From the NCBI RefSeq assembly GCF_932526225.1, contig NC_064045.1, forward strand, positions 10,692,022 to 10,756,021: DNA of 64,000 nucleotides, in the 5' to 3' direction. This document shows positions 1 to 12,985 of the stretch, piece after piece. Positions within the stretch are counted from its first letter, which is position 1, and each line of letters starts with the position of its first letter. The notes beneath the pieces are model-generated. The model was not told the origin of the DNA. It worked only from the letters and a program-made list of their open reading frames with translations, and made no database searches. The stretch is from Nematostella vectensis (Eukaryota; Cnidaria; Anthozoa; Actiniaria; Edwardsiidae). A program made the translations under genes and the position numbers.

Positions 1-3000
1 GAAATCGAAGATAAAATCCTGGAAGTACTATCGTCATCCGAGGTAAAAAATCAATGCCTAGTAGAAATACCATCTTCAAAAAAGCGCGCGCTTCAGAACA
101 CGCGCGCAAGTCGCCTTACGTAAGTCACCATGTCATAATCGACCAACACATTTATTGCTAGATCTAAGAGCATCTCTCCGGGATTATTTAGGCAATCGAG
201 TTATCATAGTCGACTGTTTTTAACTGTTTGGTTGTGCCTTTTTTCTGATTACAGGGTAACATCCTTGAAGATGAGACAGCGATCAAAGTTTTGTCTTCTT
301 CAAAGGTTTTGTCCGAAGAAATTTCTGCTAAGCAGGTATGACAATTATAGTCATTGAAGAGTCTTGATTTAACTGTTTAGCTATTTCAATGATAGAAAAT
401 TTCTATTGCACAGTTTTGCTTTTGCATTGGTTATTGTTAAACTGCTGCATTTTGCAAAGGTGTGTATAGTAGGCGAATGTGAAGACTTCCTTCGTCTTCT
501 TTTCTAGGAAATTGCGACAGCAACTGAAAAAGAGATTGACGAAACACGAAACGGCTACAAACCCGTGGCCACGCATTCGTCTGTTTTGTTCTTTTGCATC
601 TCGGACTTGGCAAGCATTGAGCCTATGTATCAATACTCTCTCACATGGTTCATCAATCTGTACCTCCAGGTAAGCTAAGCTGGGTTCACACACTTGTTAG
701 TTTTGTTCTTCTGCATCTCGGATTTTGGCAAGCATTTAGCCTATGTATGAATACTCTCTCATATGATTTATCAACCTGAACCTCCAGGTGAGCTAAGCTC
801 GGCTCACACACGTAATGCTTGGTTAACAAAGTCGTCAGTTCTATTTTGGTACCTCCAGTTATGACGGTTTAAACACTGAATACCAATACTCTATTTGCTA
901 ATGAATTTAGACTACATTTGTTATGCCTCATTCCCACTCAGAGATGGTATACGCCTAACGTGCTCGCTAGTTCTATATGAGATGTACACTCGGAAATCGC
1001 AACACTTAAAGGTTGGTTCTCACTTGGACGTAAGCGCAAGCGGAACGCACGTATTTTTCGATTCACACTAGAACATAAGCGCAAGAGAACGCAACTGCTT
1101 CATTTTCTTGCGCTTGCGGTGTGTTTGACCGATTCTCACTTGTGTTGCGCTTCCGTTTGCGCTTACGCTTGCGCTTGCATCCTAGTGAGAACCAACCTTA
1201 ACTGAAAACTAGATATACAGGAAGCAAGGCATGCTAGTAGAAATGAGAAGTCACGCATTCACACAATGTTTAAAGCGTGTGTTTGTGGTCTTGACCTGTT
1301 TTACTCGTTTCCAGTCGATCCTGAACAGCGAGCGCTCACCAGAACTTTCTGAACGCATCGAGTTTCTTAACGACCACTTCACTCAAAGCATCTACTCTAA
1401 CGTGTGCCGTTCGCTGTTTGAAAAGGATAAGCTGCTCTTTTCGTTTATTTTGACCATTGGCATCCTCAAGGGCAGGTAAGACCTGATAACCCGACCATTT
1501 TGACCAATGAACATTAGACTAAGCACCTGAATAACCTGACCACTCTAATCATACAGACGGCATGCATCGATATTCTCAATGCAGTTAAGTCCTCCATAGA
1601 CTGACCACCCACTGGTTACTAGATGACATAAAGGCACGAGAACCACCTGCACTAACCTAACTCCTTACATCAGCCAGTTATCAGTTATCACATCAGCTAT
1701 AAGCTATCATTTTTCTAGATAAACACCGACAAAGTATCAGCGACCATTCGATTTAGCATCACTGAATTCTTTATTAACTTATTGTTCATGTGAGCCTATG
1801 TTTTTTAGCATGTGCATTGTTGTTCTTTGTTTCTTTAAGTTGTTTTGCCGCTTAAAGTTGAAGCCTAATTTCAAACCTTAACTACATCACCTCAGAGGGA
1901 AAATGCCCCCATTCCTCTATATATTTATTACTACATAGAATCAAAAAGCCCAAACTGTCGCGATCTCGTACCAGAACAATGAATACAAAACACCAAAAAC
2001 TGGAAATCGACTCTGCCAAATTTTCGTCTTTAACAAGACTTCTTCAGGGCAGACAGATGAGTCAGGGCAGACAGATGAGTCTGCCCTGAAGAAGTCTTAT
2101 CAAAGACGAAAATTTGGCAGAGTCGATTTCCAGTTTTTGGTGTATTTTAGATCCTTTTCAATATTTTCGTCTAAGCACGGTGATATCGGCAAATATAATG
2201 TGTAAAAAATCTCATACTATAGGAAAATATTTTGTTCTAGAAATAAGGTGGACGATCAAGTTTGGCGCTTCCTACTGACAGGCGGCGTGGCCCTCGATAA
2301 CCCGTACCCCAACCCCTGTCCGGAATGGCTCGGTGACAAGAACTGGTCGGAGATCGTGCGCGCATCCGATCTCCCCAATCTCAAGGGTCTGAAGGATGGT
2401 GAGTGAAGCGCTTCCATCACGCAAAGTGTAGCTTGTGTGTATGAAATTATATTAGGAATATGTGATTCCAGAAAGGATTCAATTTCTAATTTAAAACGTA
2501 GAACGATGCTCAGTACAGTTCATAACACATCTTTTTGTGTTTCTTATTTGTGAGTAGCATAATTCGTAACTCACGTGTGATGGAAGATTTCTGGCAAAAA
2601 TTTGCTCTGATTTTTATTTTCTCTCAGTTAATACTTAAAGCTACTAAAACCCCGATTCTGATATGTCCTTGTTGTGAACGCTTTACCTAATCATGCTTAT
2701 AGATAGTGACGATCTAAAACCTGATTTTTTGTAATATATGTTTGTTTGTTTATGTATTTCAGACCTGGCAAATCCTGGGTGGAAAAAGTTCTACGACTCG
2801 TCGACACCTCAGTCAGAAAGCATGCCAGATCCCTGGGACTTACTCTCTGGCCTGGACAGGTAGCGTGAATACCAGACACTCCTTGTAACAACACTTTAAA
2901 TAAACCACCTTTTAACTTGGTTCCAATTTTGTTTCCCGTGCGTGGTGCGATGACATTGAATAAAACGTGCGATGACATTGAATAAAACGTGCAATGACAT

Positions 3001-6000
3001 TGAATGAAACTTGCGATGACATTGATTGAAACGTGCGATGATATTGAATGAAACTTACGATGACATTGAATAAAACGTGCGATGACATTGAATGAAACGT
3101 GCGATGACATTGAATGAAACGTGCGATGACATTGAGTGAAACGTGCGATGACATTGAATGAAGCGTGCGATGACATTGAATGAAACGTTCGTGGACATTG
3201 AATGAAACGTGCGATGACATTGAATAAAATGTACGTGGACATTGAATGAAACGTGCGTGGACATTGAATGAAACGTGCGATGACATTGAATGAAACGTGC
3301 TATGACATTGAATGAAACGTGCGATGACATTGAATAAAACGTACGTGGACATTGAATGAAACGTGCGATGACATTGAATATTCAAGAAGACATTTCAATT
3401 TCCCAAAATAGAGCTGAAATACACAGTGTCAAGGAAGTCGGACCCAGCCTCTTTTAGTTGCAAACATGCGTATAATGTAAAACATGGATAAAGGAATCGG
3501 CTGTATATAGAGGGAAACTATTTACCTTTACCGCTATCAATTGTGCTACCATCTAACGATGCGGTGTTTTTGAAACGAGATTGTTTAATTGCTAGAGAGC
3601 CGAATGTATTCATTGCACCCCCAACCCTTCTGTTTGATAACTTGGATTGTTTAATCCCTTGGATTTATATGAACGGTGTTTAATCTGGCTCCCTACATTG
3701 GTTACTATATGTAAATCCTTCGTGTTCTCAGTAAAGTCGTCTGACTATAGAAATACTGTGCATTTACATTTTAATTTTGTCGTTCTGCTGTTACAGAATG
3801 GTTGTTCTAAGGTGCCTCAGGCCTGACAAGATCGTCCCTGCTGTACAGGTAAAGCTATAGAAACAGACAGCGGGAGGGTAGCTAAGAGAGTCAAAGGGAC
3901 CTTGTCTTTAGCTGCTGTACAGGTAAAGCTATAGAAACAGGCGGCGGGAGGGTAGTTAAGAGGGTCAAAGGGTCCACCCCACCTTTGTTAATGTAAAACA
4001 ATATTGAATGATAAATTATCATCTAAAATGAAATCTCTGGTACCAGATTCATTCGAAAAAGTTCCTTAACACAGCAATTTGAAATTACAATACTTCTTTT
4101 TTTGCTAAAGACTCTTTTCAAAAGATCATTTTACCAATTCTTGTTGCATATGTTATATTAGTAGGACTCTTAGTAGGATTATTTAGCTGTATATCTTGAT
4201 TCTTTCATTGTGTTACCCCCAGGGTAACACAATGGACTTCTTCGCCTGTGCCATGTTTTGAATCCTTCATATCTTAGCATTTAACCTAGTGTCTGATCTT
4301 AGCTTTTACATTTTCTGTGTCAGGACTTCATCGTTGAGAACATGGGTCCATCGAACATCGAGCTGCCTATCGCGCGTCTAATCTTAGCTTTTTGCATTTT
4401 CTGTGTCAGGACTTCATCGTTGAGAACATGGGTCGATCGTACATCGAGCCGCCCACGTTCAACCTCCAGCTGAGTTATGACGACTCACACTGCTGCGCCC
4501 CACTTATCTTCGTGCTCTCACCCGGCGCGGACCCAATGGCGGGGCTCCTCAAGTTCGCCAACGACAAGGGGTTCGGAGGAAACCGGATACAGACCATCTC
4601 GCTAGGGCAGGGACAGGTATGACGTCATATCCGGTCATGTGGGATAGGCCAAAACGATGTTTTTCGGACAGGGGCTAGGTTTAGATATTATCATTCGGAC
4701 AGAAAGAGGTATGACGTAAGTTTTGAAGATTATAGGATAGGCATTAAGAAGCAAGCATCAACCTCTTCTTTTGATAATTCCGAGAACTAGAAACTTTACA
4801 CAATACTTGATTTTGTACGCTCGTTCGAGCGAATTTCAGTCACCGGCTGAAAATCGCCAGGTCTGTCTGCTGTCACGGCGGCGTATTTGCCGATATGTAG
4901 ACGTCTGATTCGTCCGATACCGGAGTTTATATTCGCTGAATAATTTCGCTCATACGAGCATCCAAAATCGCCTCGTGAGTCGTAGGCTTGTGATAACACC
5001 TTGACATATTTGTGTTAGTACGTGTTTTTACATTCTCTATGACGAGATTCCCCCTCCCCCTCCAGGGTTCTCTATTGATATCTCATTATGCTCTCTACTA
5101 TATCATAGACATATCCACCCCCCACCAACACCAAAGGATTCTGATGATGTTTTTCTTATTGCGTTCTCTACTTAACAAATATATCTCATTTTTTTGTGCG
5201 TCTGTCCTAATAGATGCATAGATGACGTCACAGCGTGTCATTAACGCAACGAGACGCAGTGCACCTTCTGTGCATCTATTATGCCTAGTGCACACTAACA
5301 ACATAACGACATGGGCGCACGCACTATGTTTAGCCCGACATTACGACATGGACATAATGACATAGAAGAAAAAAACATGTTTTTACTCTGTTATTCAGCA
5401 CTGTCTGCCTAGTGCACACAGCGACATGCTCGCGCGCACTCTTATCTTCGACATAACGACATGGGCGCGCGCACTCTTATCTTCGACATAACGACTTGGA
5501 CATAGCGACATAAGAGAAAAAAACATTTTTTTTTCTTCTATGTCATTATGTCCATGTCGTTATGTCGGGCTAAACATAGTGCGCGCGCCCATGTCGTTAT
5601 GTTGTTATGTTGCTAGTGTGCACTAGGCATAACGTTACAATCTAGTTTTAGGGGAGCGCACGCGCATGCTCACGCCAAGCGTGCGTGCGTCCTCTAATCA
5701 GGGCGTGCGATTTACGGGTGTCTTTGTATAATACAAGATAGAAGTGTTGTACCACTGATTCTTAAATTAGATGACTTACCCATGTTTACTACTGAGTTTA
5801 CTACTGAGTCACATGCTCGAGATTGACACGCCCTCACTTTTCCCTAGGGCCCTATTGCCGCGGGCATGATTGACCAGGCGCTCAAGAAAGGCACATGGGT
5901 GGTGCTACAGAACTGTCATCTGGCAACGAGCTGGATGCCCAAACTGGAAAAGATCTGCGAAGAGGTCATTAACCCAGACGACACGCACCAGGACTTCAGG

Positions 6001-9000
6001 CTCTGGCTCACAAGTTATCCCTCGCCGGACTTCCCCGTCTCCATATTACAGAACGGTAAGCCTGGATTAAACACATTCGCCTCAGTGGAGGCTCCGTATC
6101 GCTCTTTCCTCTGTCCCTCGTCATACTGACCTTATTACACTTAATTTTCGCGACTTCAAAATTTAGCGATTTTGAGATGGCCATTTATGACAATGACAAT
6201 TTATTTTCGCGATTTCGCTATTTTCGTAAAATTCGCGATTGTGCGAGTTTTGGACAATAAAATCAAGCAAACTAAGTGGAATTAAAATGGGTTTTAATCA
6301 TCAAAACTGTAACAAAAACATGAGTGGGCTAAATTTAGTTCCACAAAAATCTATAAATACAATTCAGAATTGTCAAACTCAACCCCTTACGGTACTATAC
6401 ATTAGAGGACTAAATAGACAAGGTTTTTCCATAATGCACATCAAACGGGTAATATTATACCCAAATTTTCGCGACACTTTATAATTCGCGAAAATTAAGT
6501 GTAATAAGGTAATGGAACCTTGATAAAAGGGACACATTTGCTTTGTCACTCGTCTAACTTACATCCAAAAGTCGAAAACATTTCTTTGTACCTCATCTGA
6601 CGTATATACAATGTAACCTTCAACGGACACATTCCTCTGTCCTTTATCTAACTTATATGCAGCGAAACCTCCATAAAATGGACACATTTCTTGGTCCCTT
6701 ATCTGACTTGATACAATCGAACCTTCATAAAAAGCAAAGAATTCCTTTGTCCTTCATCTGACTTGCATACAGTCGAACAACCACATAATTAAACATTTTA
6801 GCTTTTTACTAAAATTATCCATCCATTTTATGTACAGGGGTAAACAATTTTGTTTCTATTGGATACTTATCTTATAGGTTCTACAATCTGACATTTATGA
6901 CAATCTTAGGTGTAAAGATGACGAATGAGCCGCCGAAAGGTTTGCGATCCAACATCTTGCGTTCATACCTGAACGATCCCATCTCAGACTCCGAGTTCTT
7001 CACCGCTTGCAACAAGGTTTGGGAAAAACTAATAGCTCTCGTCATGACAAGCCTGCTAGCCGCCTCTAATTCGGGTTATTCGGAATTTCCTATTTAGTGC
7101 ACCTCGGGCCCCTTGAGTGAGCCGCAGGATTATTCCTAATGAGAGGAAGCTAGTTGCACCATTATAACTTAAAGCCGCATTGTCACCAGTTTACTTCCGG
7201 TCGATTACGTAACAATCTCCGATGCTTTTTAACGGAAAACACGAAAAATATTTCAAAATATTGAAAGCCGTGTGTTTATTGAAAGTTTCTTTGAGGATGT
7301 GATTTATAATTTAGAGCGGATGGCCTCTCGGAATCTCGGGATTTAATAGATTCTTTTGTCTTTTAACGGTTGAGGTTTCCGTCGGACCTCCGGAAGTAAA
7401 CTGGTAACAATGCGGCTTTAAGACCAGCACACATGGTAAGAAAAATTTCACACGTGCACTTTGCTCACTGCTTCGCGAGGCCAAAAGCTCACAGTGTGCG
7501 GACATCAATCAAGCGAAATTATGTCTCGCAAGCAACTGAGCCCAAATTATCAGCTGCTGGGACTGTGAGTTTCTGGCCTCACGAGGCAGTGCAAAATGCA
7601 CAAGGAAAATTTTCCTCGCCATGTGCGCCGGGCCTTAGGGCAACTATACAGCAACCCTCAGTATGGTATGTGGGGCAACCGTGAAATCTCAACACGAATG
7701 TAGGACAGCAATCTTATACATAATACAGTGTAATATTTAGGGTACCCATATAGCCACCAACATTTATTGAATTATGTGGCTGTTTTCCAGTTGAGATTAA
7801 AGGGCCTGGCTCGCACGTAAATTGGGACAGCTGTCAGGAGTGGGGTAACTGTCAGGAGTGGGGTAACTGTCAGGAGTGGGGTAACTATCAGGAGTGGGGT
7901 AACTATCAGGAGTGGGGTAACTGTCAGGAGTGGGATAACTGTCGGAGTGGAGTAACTGTCAGGAGTGGGGTAACTGTCAGGAGTGGGGTAACTGTCAGGA
8001 GTGGGGTAACTGTCAGGAGTGGGGTAACTGTCAGGAGTGGGGTAACTATCAGGAGTGGGGTAACTGTCAGGAGTGGGGTAACTGTCAGGAGTGGGGTAAC
8101 TATCAGGAGTGGGGTAACTGTCAGGAGTGGGATAACTGTCGGAGTGGAGTAACTGTCAGGAGTGGGGTAACTGTCAGGAGTGGGGTAACTGTCAGGAGTG
8201 GGGTAACTATCAGGAGTGGGGTAACTATCAGGAGTGGGGTAACTGTCAGGAGTGGGATAACTGTCGGAGTGGAGTAACTGTCAGGAGTGGGGTAACTGTC
8301 AGGAGTGGGGTAACTGTCAGGAGTGGGGTAACTGTCAGGAGTGGGGTAACTGTCAGGAGTGGGGTAACTAGCAGGAGTGGGGTAACTGTCAGGAGTGGGG
8401 TAACTGTCAGGAGTGGGGTAACTATCAGGAGTGGGGTAACTGTCAGGAGTGGGATAACTGTCGGAGTGGAGTAACTGTCAGGAGTGGGGTAACTGTCAGG
8501 AGTGGGGTAACTGTCAGGAGTGGGGTAACTGTCGGAGTGGAGTAACTGTCAGGAGTGGGGTAACTGTTAGGAGTGGGGTAACTGTCAGGAGTGGGGTAAC
8601 TGTCATGAGTGGGGTAACTGTCAGGAGTGGGGTAACTGTCAGGAGTGGGGTAACTGTCAGGAGTGGGGTAACTGTCAGGAATGGGGTAACTGTCAGGAGT
8701 GGGGTAACTGTCAGGAGTGGGATAACTGTCGGAGTGGAGTAACTGTCAGGAGTGGGGTAACTATCAGGAGTGGGGTAACTGTCAGGAGTGGGGTAACTGT
8801 CGGAGTGGAGTAACTGTCAGGAGTGGGGTAACTGTTAGGAGTGGGGTAACTGTCAGGAGTGGGGTAACTGTCATGAGTGGGGTAACTGTCAGGAGTGGGG
8901 TAACTGTCAGGAGTGGGGTAACTGTCAGGAGTGGGGTAACTGTCAGGAGTGGGGTAACTGTCAGGAGTGGGGTAACTGTCAGGAGTGGGGTAACTGTCAG

Positions 9001-12000
9001 GAGTAGGGTAACTGTCAGGAGTGGGGTAACTGTCAGGAATGGGGTAACTATCGGGGGTAGGTAACTATCAGGAGTGGGGGTAACTATCAGGAGTGGGGTA
9101 ACTGTCATGAGTGGGGTAACTGTCAGGAGTGGGGTAACTGTCAGGAGTGGGATCACATGTATAAAATATTCCGTCCGTTCTTATCGCAGCCTGCGGCTTG
9201 GGAGAAGTTGTTATTTGGTCTGTGTTTCTTCCACGCTCTCGTCCAGGAGAGACGTAAGTTCGGTCCTCTCGGCTGGAATATTCCCTACGAGTTCAACGAG
9301 TCCGATTTGCGTATCAGCATGAGACAGCTCCAGGTGGGTTACCATAGTAACGTGATCACGTGGTGTCGTGCCTTGTAGATGTTTTTGAATGACTATAACG
9401 AGATCACGTGGTGTTGTGCCTTGTAGATGTTTTTGAATGACTATAACGAGATCACGTGGCGTTGTGCCTTGTAGATGTTTGAATGACTATAACGAGATCA
9501 CGTGGTGTTGTGCCTTGTAGATGTTTTTTAATGACTATAACGAGATCACGTGGTGTTGTGCCTTGTAGATGTTTTTTAATGACTATAACGAGATCACGTG
9601 GTGTTGTGTCTTGTAGATGTTTTTTAATGACTATGACGAGATCACGTGTTTTTGTGTCTTGTAGATGTTTTTGAATGACTATGACGAGATCACGTGGTGT
9701 TGTGCCTTGTAGATGTTTTTGAATGACTATAACGAGATCACGTGGTGTTGTGCCTTGTAGATGTTTTTTAATGACTATGACGAGATCACGTGGTGTTGTG
9801 CCTTGTAGATGTTTTTTAATGACTATGACGAGATCACGTGGTGTTGTGCCTTGTAGATGTTTTTTAATGACTATGACGAGATCACGTGGCGTTGTGCCTT
9901 GTAGATGTTTTTTAATGACTATGACGAGATCACGTGGTGTTGTGCCTTGTAGATGTTTTTTAATGACTATGACGAGATCACGTGGTGTTGTGCCTTGTAG
10001 ATGTTTTTTAATGACTATGACGAGATCACGTGGCGTTGTGCCTTGTAGATGTTTTTTAATGACTATGACGAGATCACGTGGTGTTGTGCCTTGTAGATGT
10101 TTTTTAATGACTATGACGAGATCACGTGTTTTTGTGTCTTGTAGATGTTTTTGAATGACTATGACGAAATACCGCTGGACGCGTTGACGTACCTGATTGG
10201 TCAGTGTAACTATGGCGGCCGCGTGACGGATGACAAGGATAGACGACTGCTCGTCTGTCTGCTCTCCATCTGCGTATGTCGAGACATCGTAGACAACGAG
10301 AAACATAAGTAAGGGAGCTAACACAAGTAAGGGAGCTAACACAAGTAAGGGAGCTAACATAAGTAAGGGAGCTAACACAAGTAAGGGAGCTAACATAAGA
10401 AAGGGAGCTAACACAAGTAAGGGAGCTAACACAAGTAAGGGAGCTAACACAAGTAAGTGAGCTAACACTGGTAAGGGAGCTAACACAAGTAAGGGAGCTA
10501 ACATAAGTAAGGGAGCTAACACAAGTAAGGGAGCTAACATAAGAAAGGGAGCTAACACAAGTAAGGGAGCTAACACAAGTAAGGGAGCTAACACAAGTAA
10601 GTGAGCTAACACTGGTAAGGGAGCTAACACAAGTAAGGGAGCTAACACAAGTAAGTGAGCTAACACAAGTAAGGGAGCTAACCCAAGTAAGGGAGCTAAC
10701 CCAAGTAAGGGAGCTAACACAAGTAAGGGAGCTAACACAAGTAAGGGAGCTAACACAAGTAAGGGAGCTAACACAAGTAAGGGAGCTAACACAAGTAAGG
10801 GAGCTAACACAAGTAAGGGAGCTAACACAAGTAAGGGAGCTAACACAAGTAAGGGAGCTAACACAAGTAAGGGAGCTAACACAAGTAAGTGAGCTAACAC
10901 AAGTAAGGGAGCTAACACAAGTAAGGGAGCTAACACAAGTAAGTGAGCTAACACAAGTATGTGAGCTAACACAAGTAAGTGAGCTAACACAAGTAAGTGA
11001 GCTAACACAAGTAAGTGAGCTAACACAAGTAAGTGAGCTAACACAAGTAAGTGAGCTAACACAAGTTAAGGAGCTAACACAAGTAAGGGAGCTAACACAA
11101 GTTAAGGAGCTAACACAAGTAAGGGAGCTAACACAAGTAAGTGAGCTAACACAAGTAAGGGAGCTAACACAAGTAAGGGAGCTAACACAAGTAAGGGAGC
11201 TAACACAAGTAAGGGAGCTAACACAAGTAAGGGAGCTAACACAAGTAAGGGAGCTAACATAAGTAAGGGAGCTAACACTGGTAAGGGAGCTAACACTGGT
11301 AAGGGAGCTAACACTGGTAAGGGAGCTAACACAAGTAAGGGAGCTAACACAAGTAAGGGAGCTAACACTGGTAAGGGAGCTAACACTGGTAAGGGAGCTA
11401 ACACAAGTAAGGGAGCTAACACTGGTAAGGGAGCTAACACAAGTAAGGGAGCTAACATAAGTAAGGGAGCTAACACAAGTAAGGGAGCTAACACAAGTAA
11501 GGGAGCTAACACAAGGGAACAAACACAAGTAAGGGAGCTAACACAAGGGAACAAACACAAGTAAGGGAGCTAACATAAGTAAGGGAGCTAACACAAGTAA
11601 GGGAGCTAACACAAGTAAGGGAGCTAACACAAGTAAGGGAGCTAACATAAGTAAGGGAGCTAACACAAGTAAGGGAGCTAACACAAGGGAACAAACACAA
11701 GTAAGGGAGCTAACACAAGGGAACAAACACAAGTAAGAGAGCTAACACAAGGGAACAAACACAAGTAAGTGAGCTAACACAAGTAAGGGATCTAACATAA
11801 GTAAGGAAGCTAACACTGATAAGGGAGCTACGTTCGTGTTACACTTCGCATGCACTTTGTTTTATATAGAAACGTATTTATTTTTTTATTAGATTAAGCC
11901 GGTTCCGTTAGTCTCTGGCTTTGGCGCCATTTTGACATCCCGGTAAAACACCAAGAGACTACATTCGTTTCCATCGGCTAATTTGGGAAAGCCATTGTTA

Positions 12001-12921
12001 TATTTTTGATTGAAGTCTATAAATAATTGCCATTTCGAGAACCTTTGCATAAAAACTAGCTTTCACAAAAGCTTGTTCCATGCGTGAATAGACGTTAATG
12101 CCGTTTTTTTTTCAGGTTCTCTGACAGTGGTTTATACTATGCACCAGACAAGGGTCCGTACGAGTCTTACATCGAGTATATCCGCGGGCTCCCTCTGCTC
12201 CCCAATCCCGAGGTTTTCGGTCTCCACGAGAACGCGGACATCACCAAGGACCAGAAGGAGACGCAAGAGGTGAGAGGACCACAAGGATAGTCATCTTTAT
12301 AATTATCATCATTGTCACCACCACCACCACCACTGCCACCACTACCACCATCATCACTATCACTATCACCATCATCATTATCATCACCATCACCATCATC
12401 ACCACAACCACTATCAGCATCACCATCATCACCAACACCATCACCACAACCACCATCACCATTATCATTACCATCACCATCACAATCATCATTGTCATCA
12501 CCATTATCACAACAACCACCATCACCATCATCATTAGCATCACCATCACCATCATCACCACAACAACCATCACATCACCATCATCATCACCATCACCATC
12601 ATCACCACTACCATCACCACTACCATTATCATCACCACAACCGCCATCACCATCACCAGCATCTTTGTCACAACCATCACCATCACCATCACCATCATCA
12701 CCACCATCATCATCATCATCATCACATCGTCTCCATCATCATCATCAGATCATCTCCATCAACATCGTCATCTCCACCACCATCATCATCATCACATCAT
12801 CTCCATCATCATCGTCATCTCCATCACCATCATCATCATCATCACATCATTTTCCATCATCATAGTCATCTCCACCACCACAATCATCATCATCACCACC
12901 ATTATCATCATCATCATCATC

Positions 12922-12985
<64 letters not shown>

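Noticed and set aside
2697..3385. Overlapping antisense open frames with 22-residue repeats
   Set aside because: All come from the 22-bp array in dynein intron 6.
8782..9156. Possible CRISPR-like or repeat-protein locus (LLTVTP units)
   Set aside because: Units are contiguous with no spacers, and the genome is eukaryotic; it is a minisatellite.
9452..11732. Long antisense open frames with LLVLAP and VSSLTC repeats, and sense [10 protein letters not shown] repeats
   Set aside because: They are shadows of the 48-bp and 18-bp arrays; no conserved domain and exact repeat periodicity.
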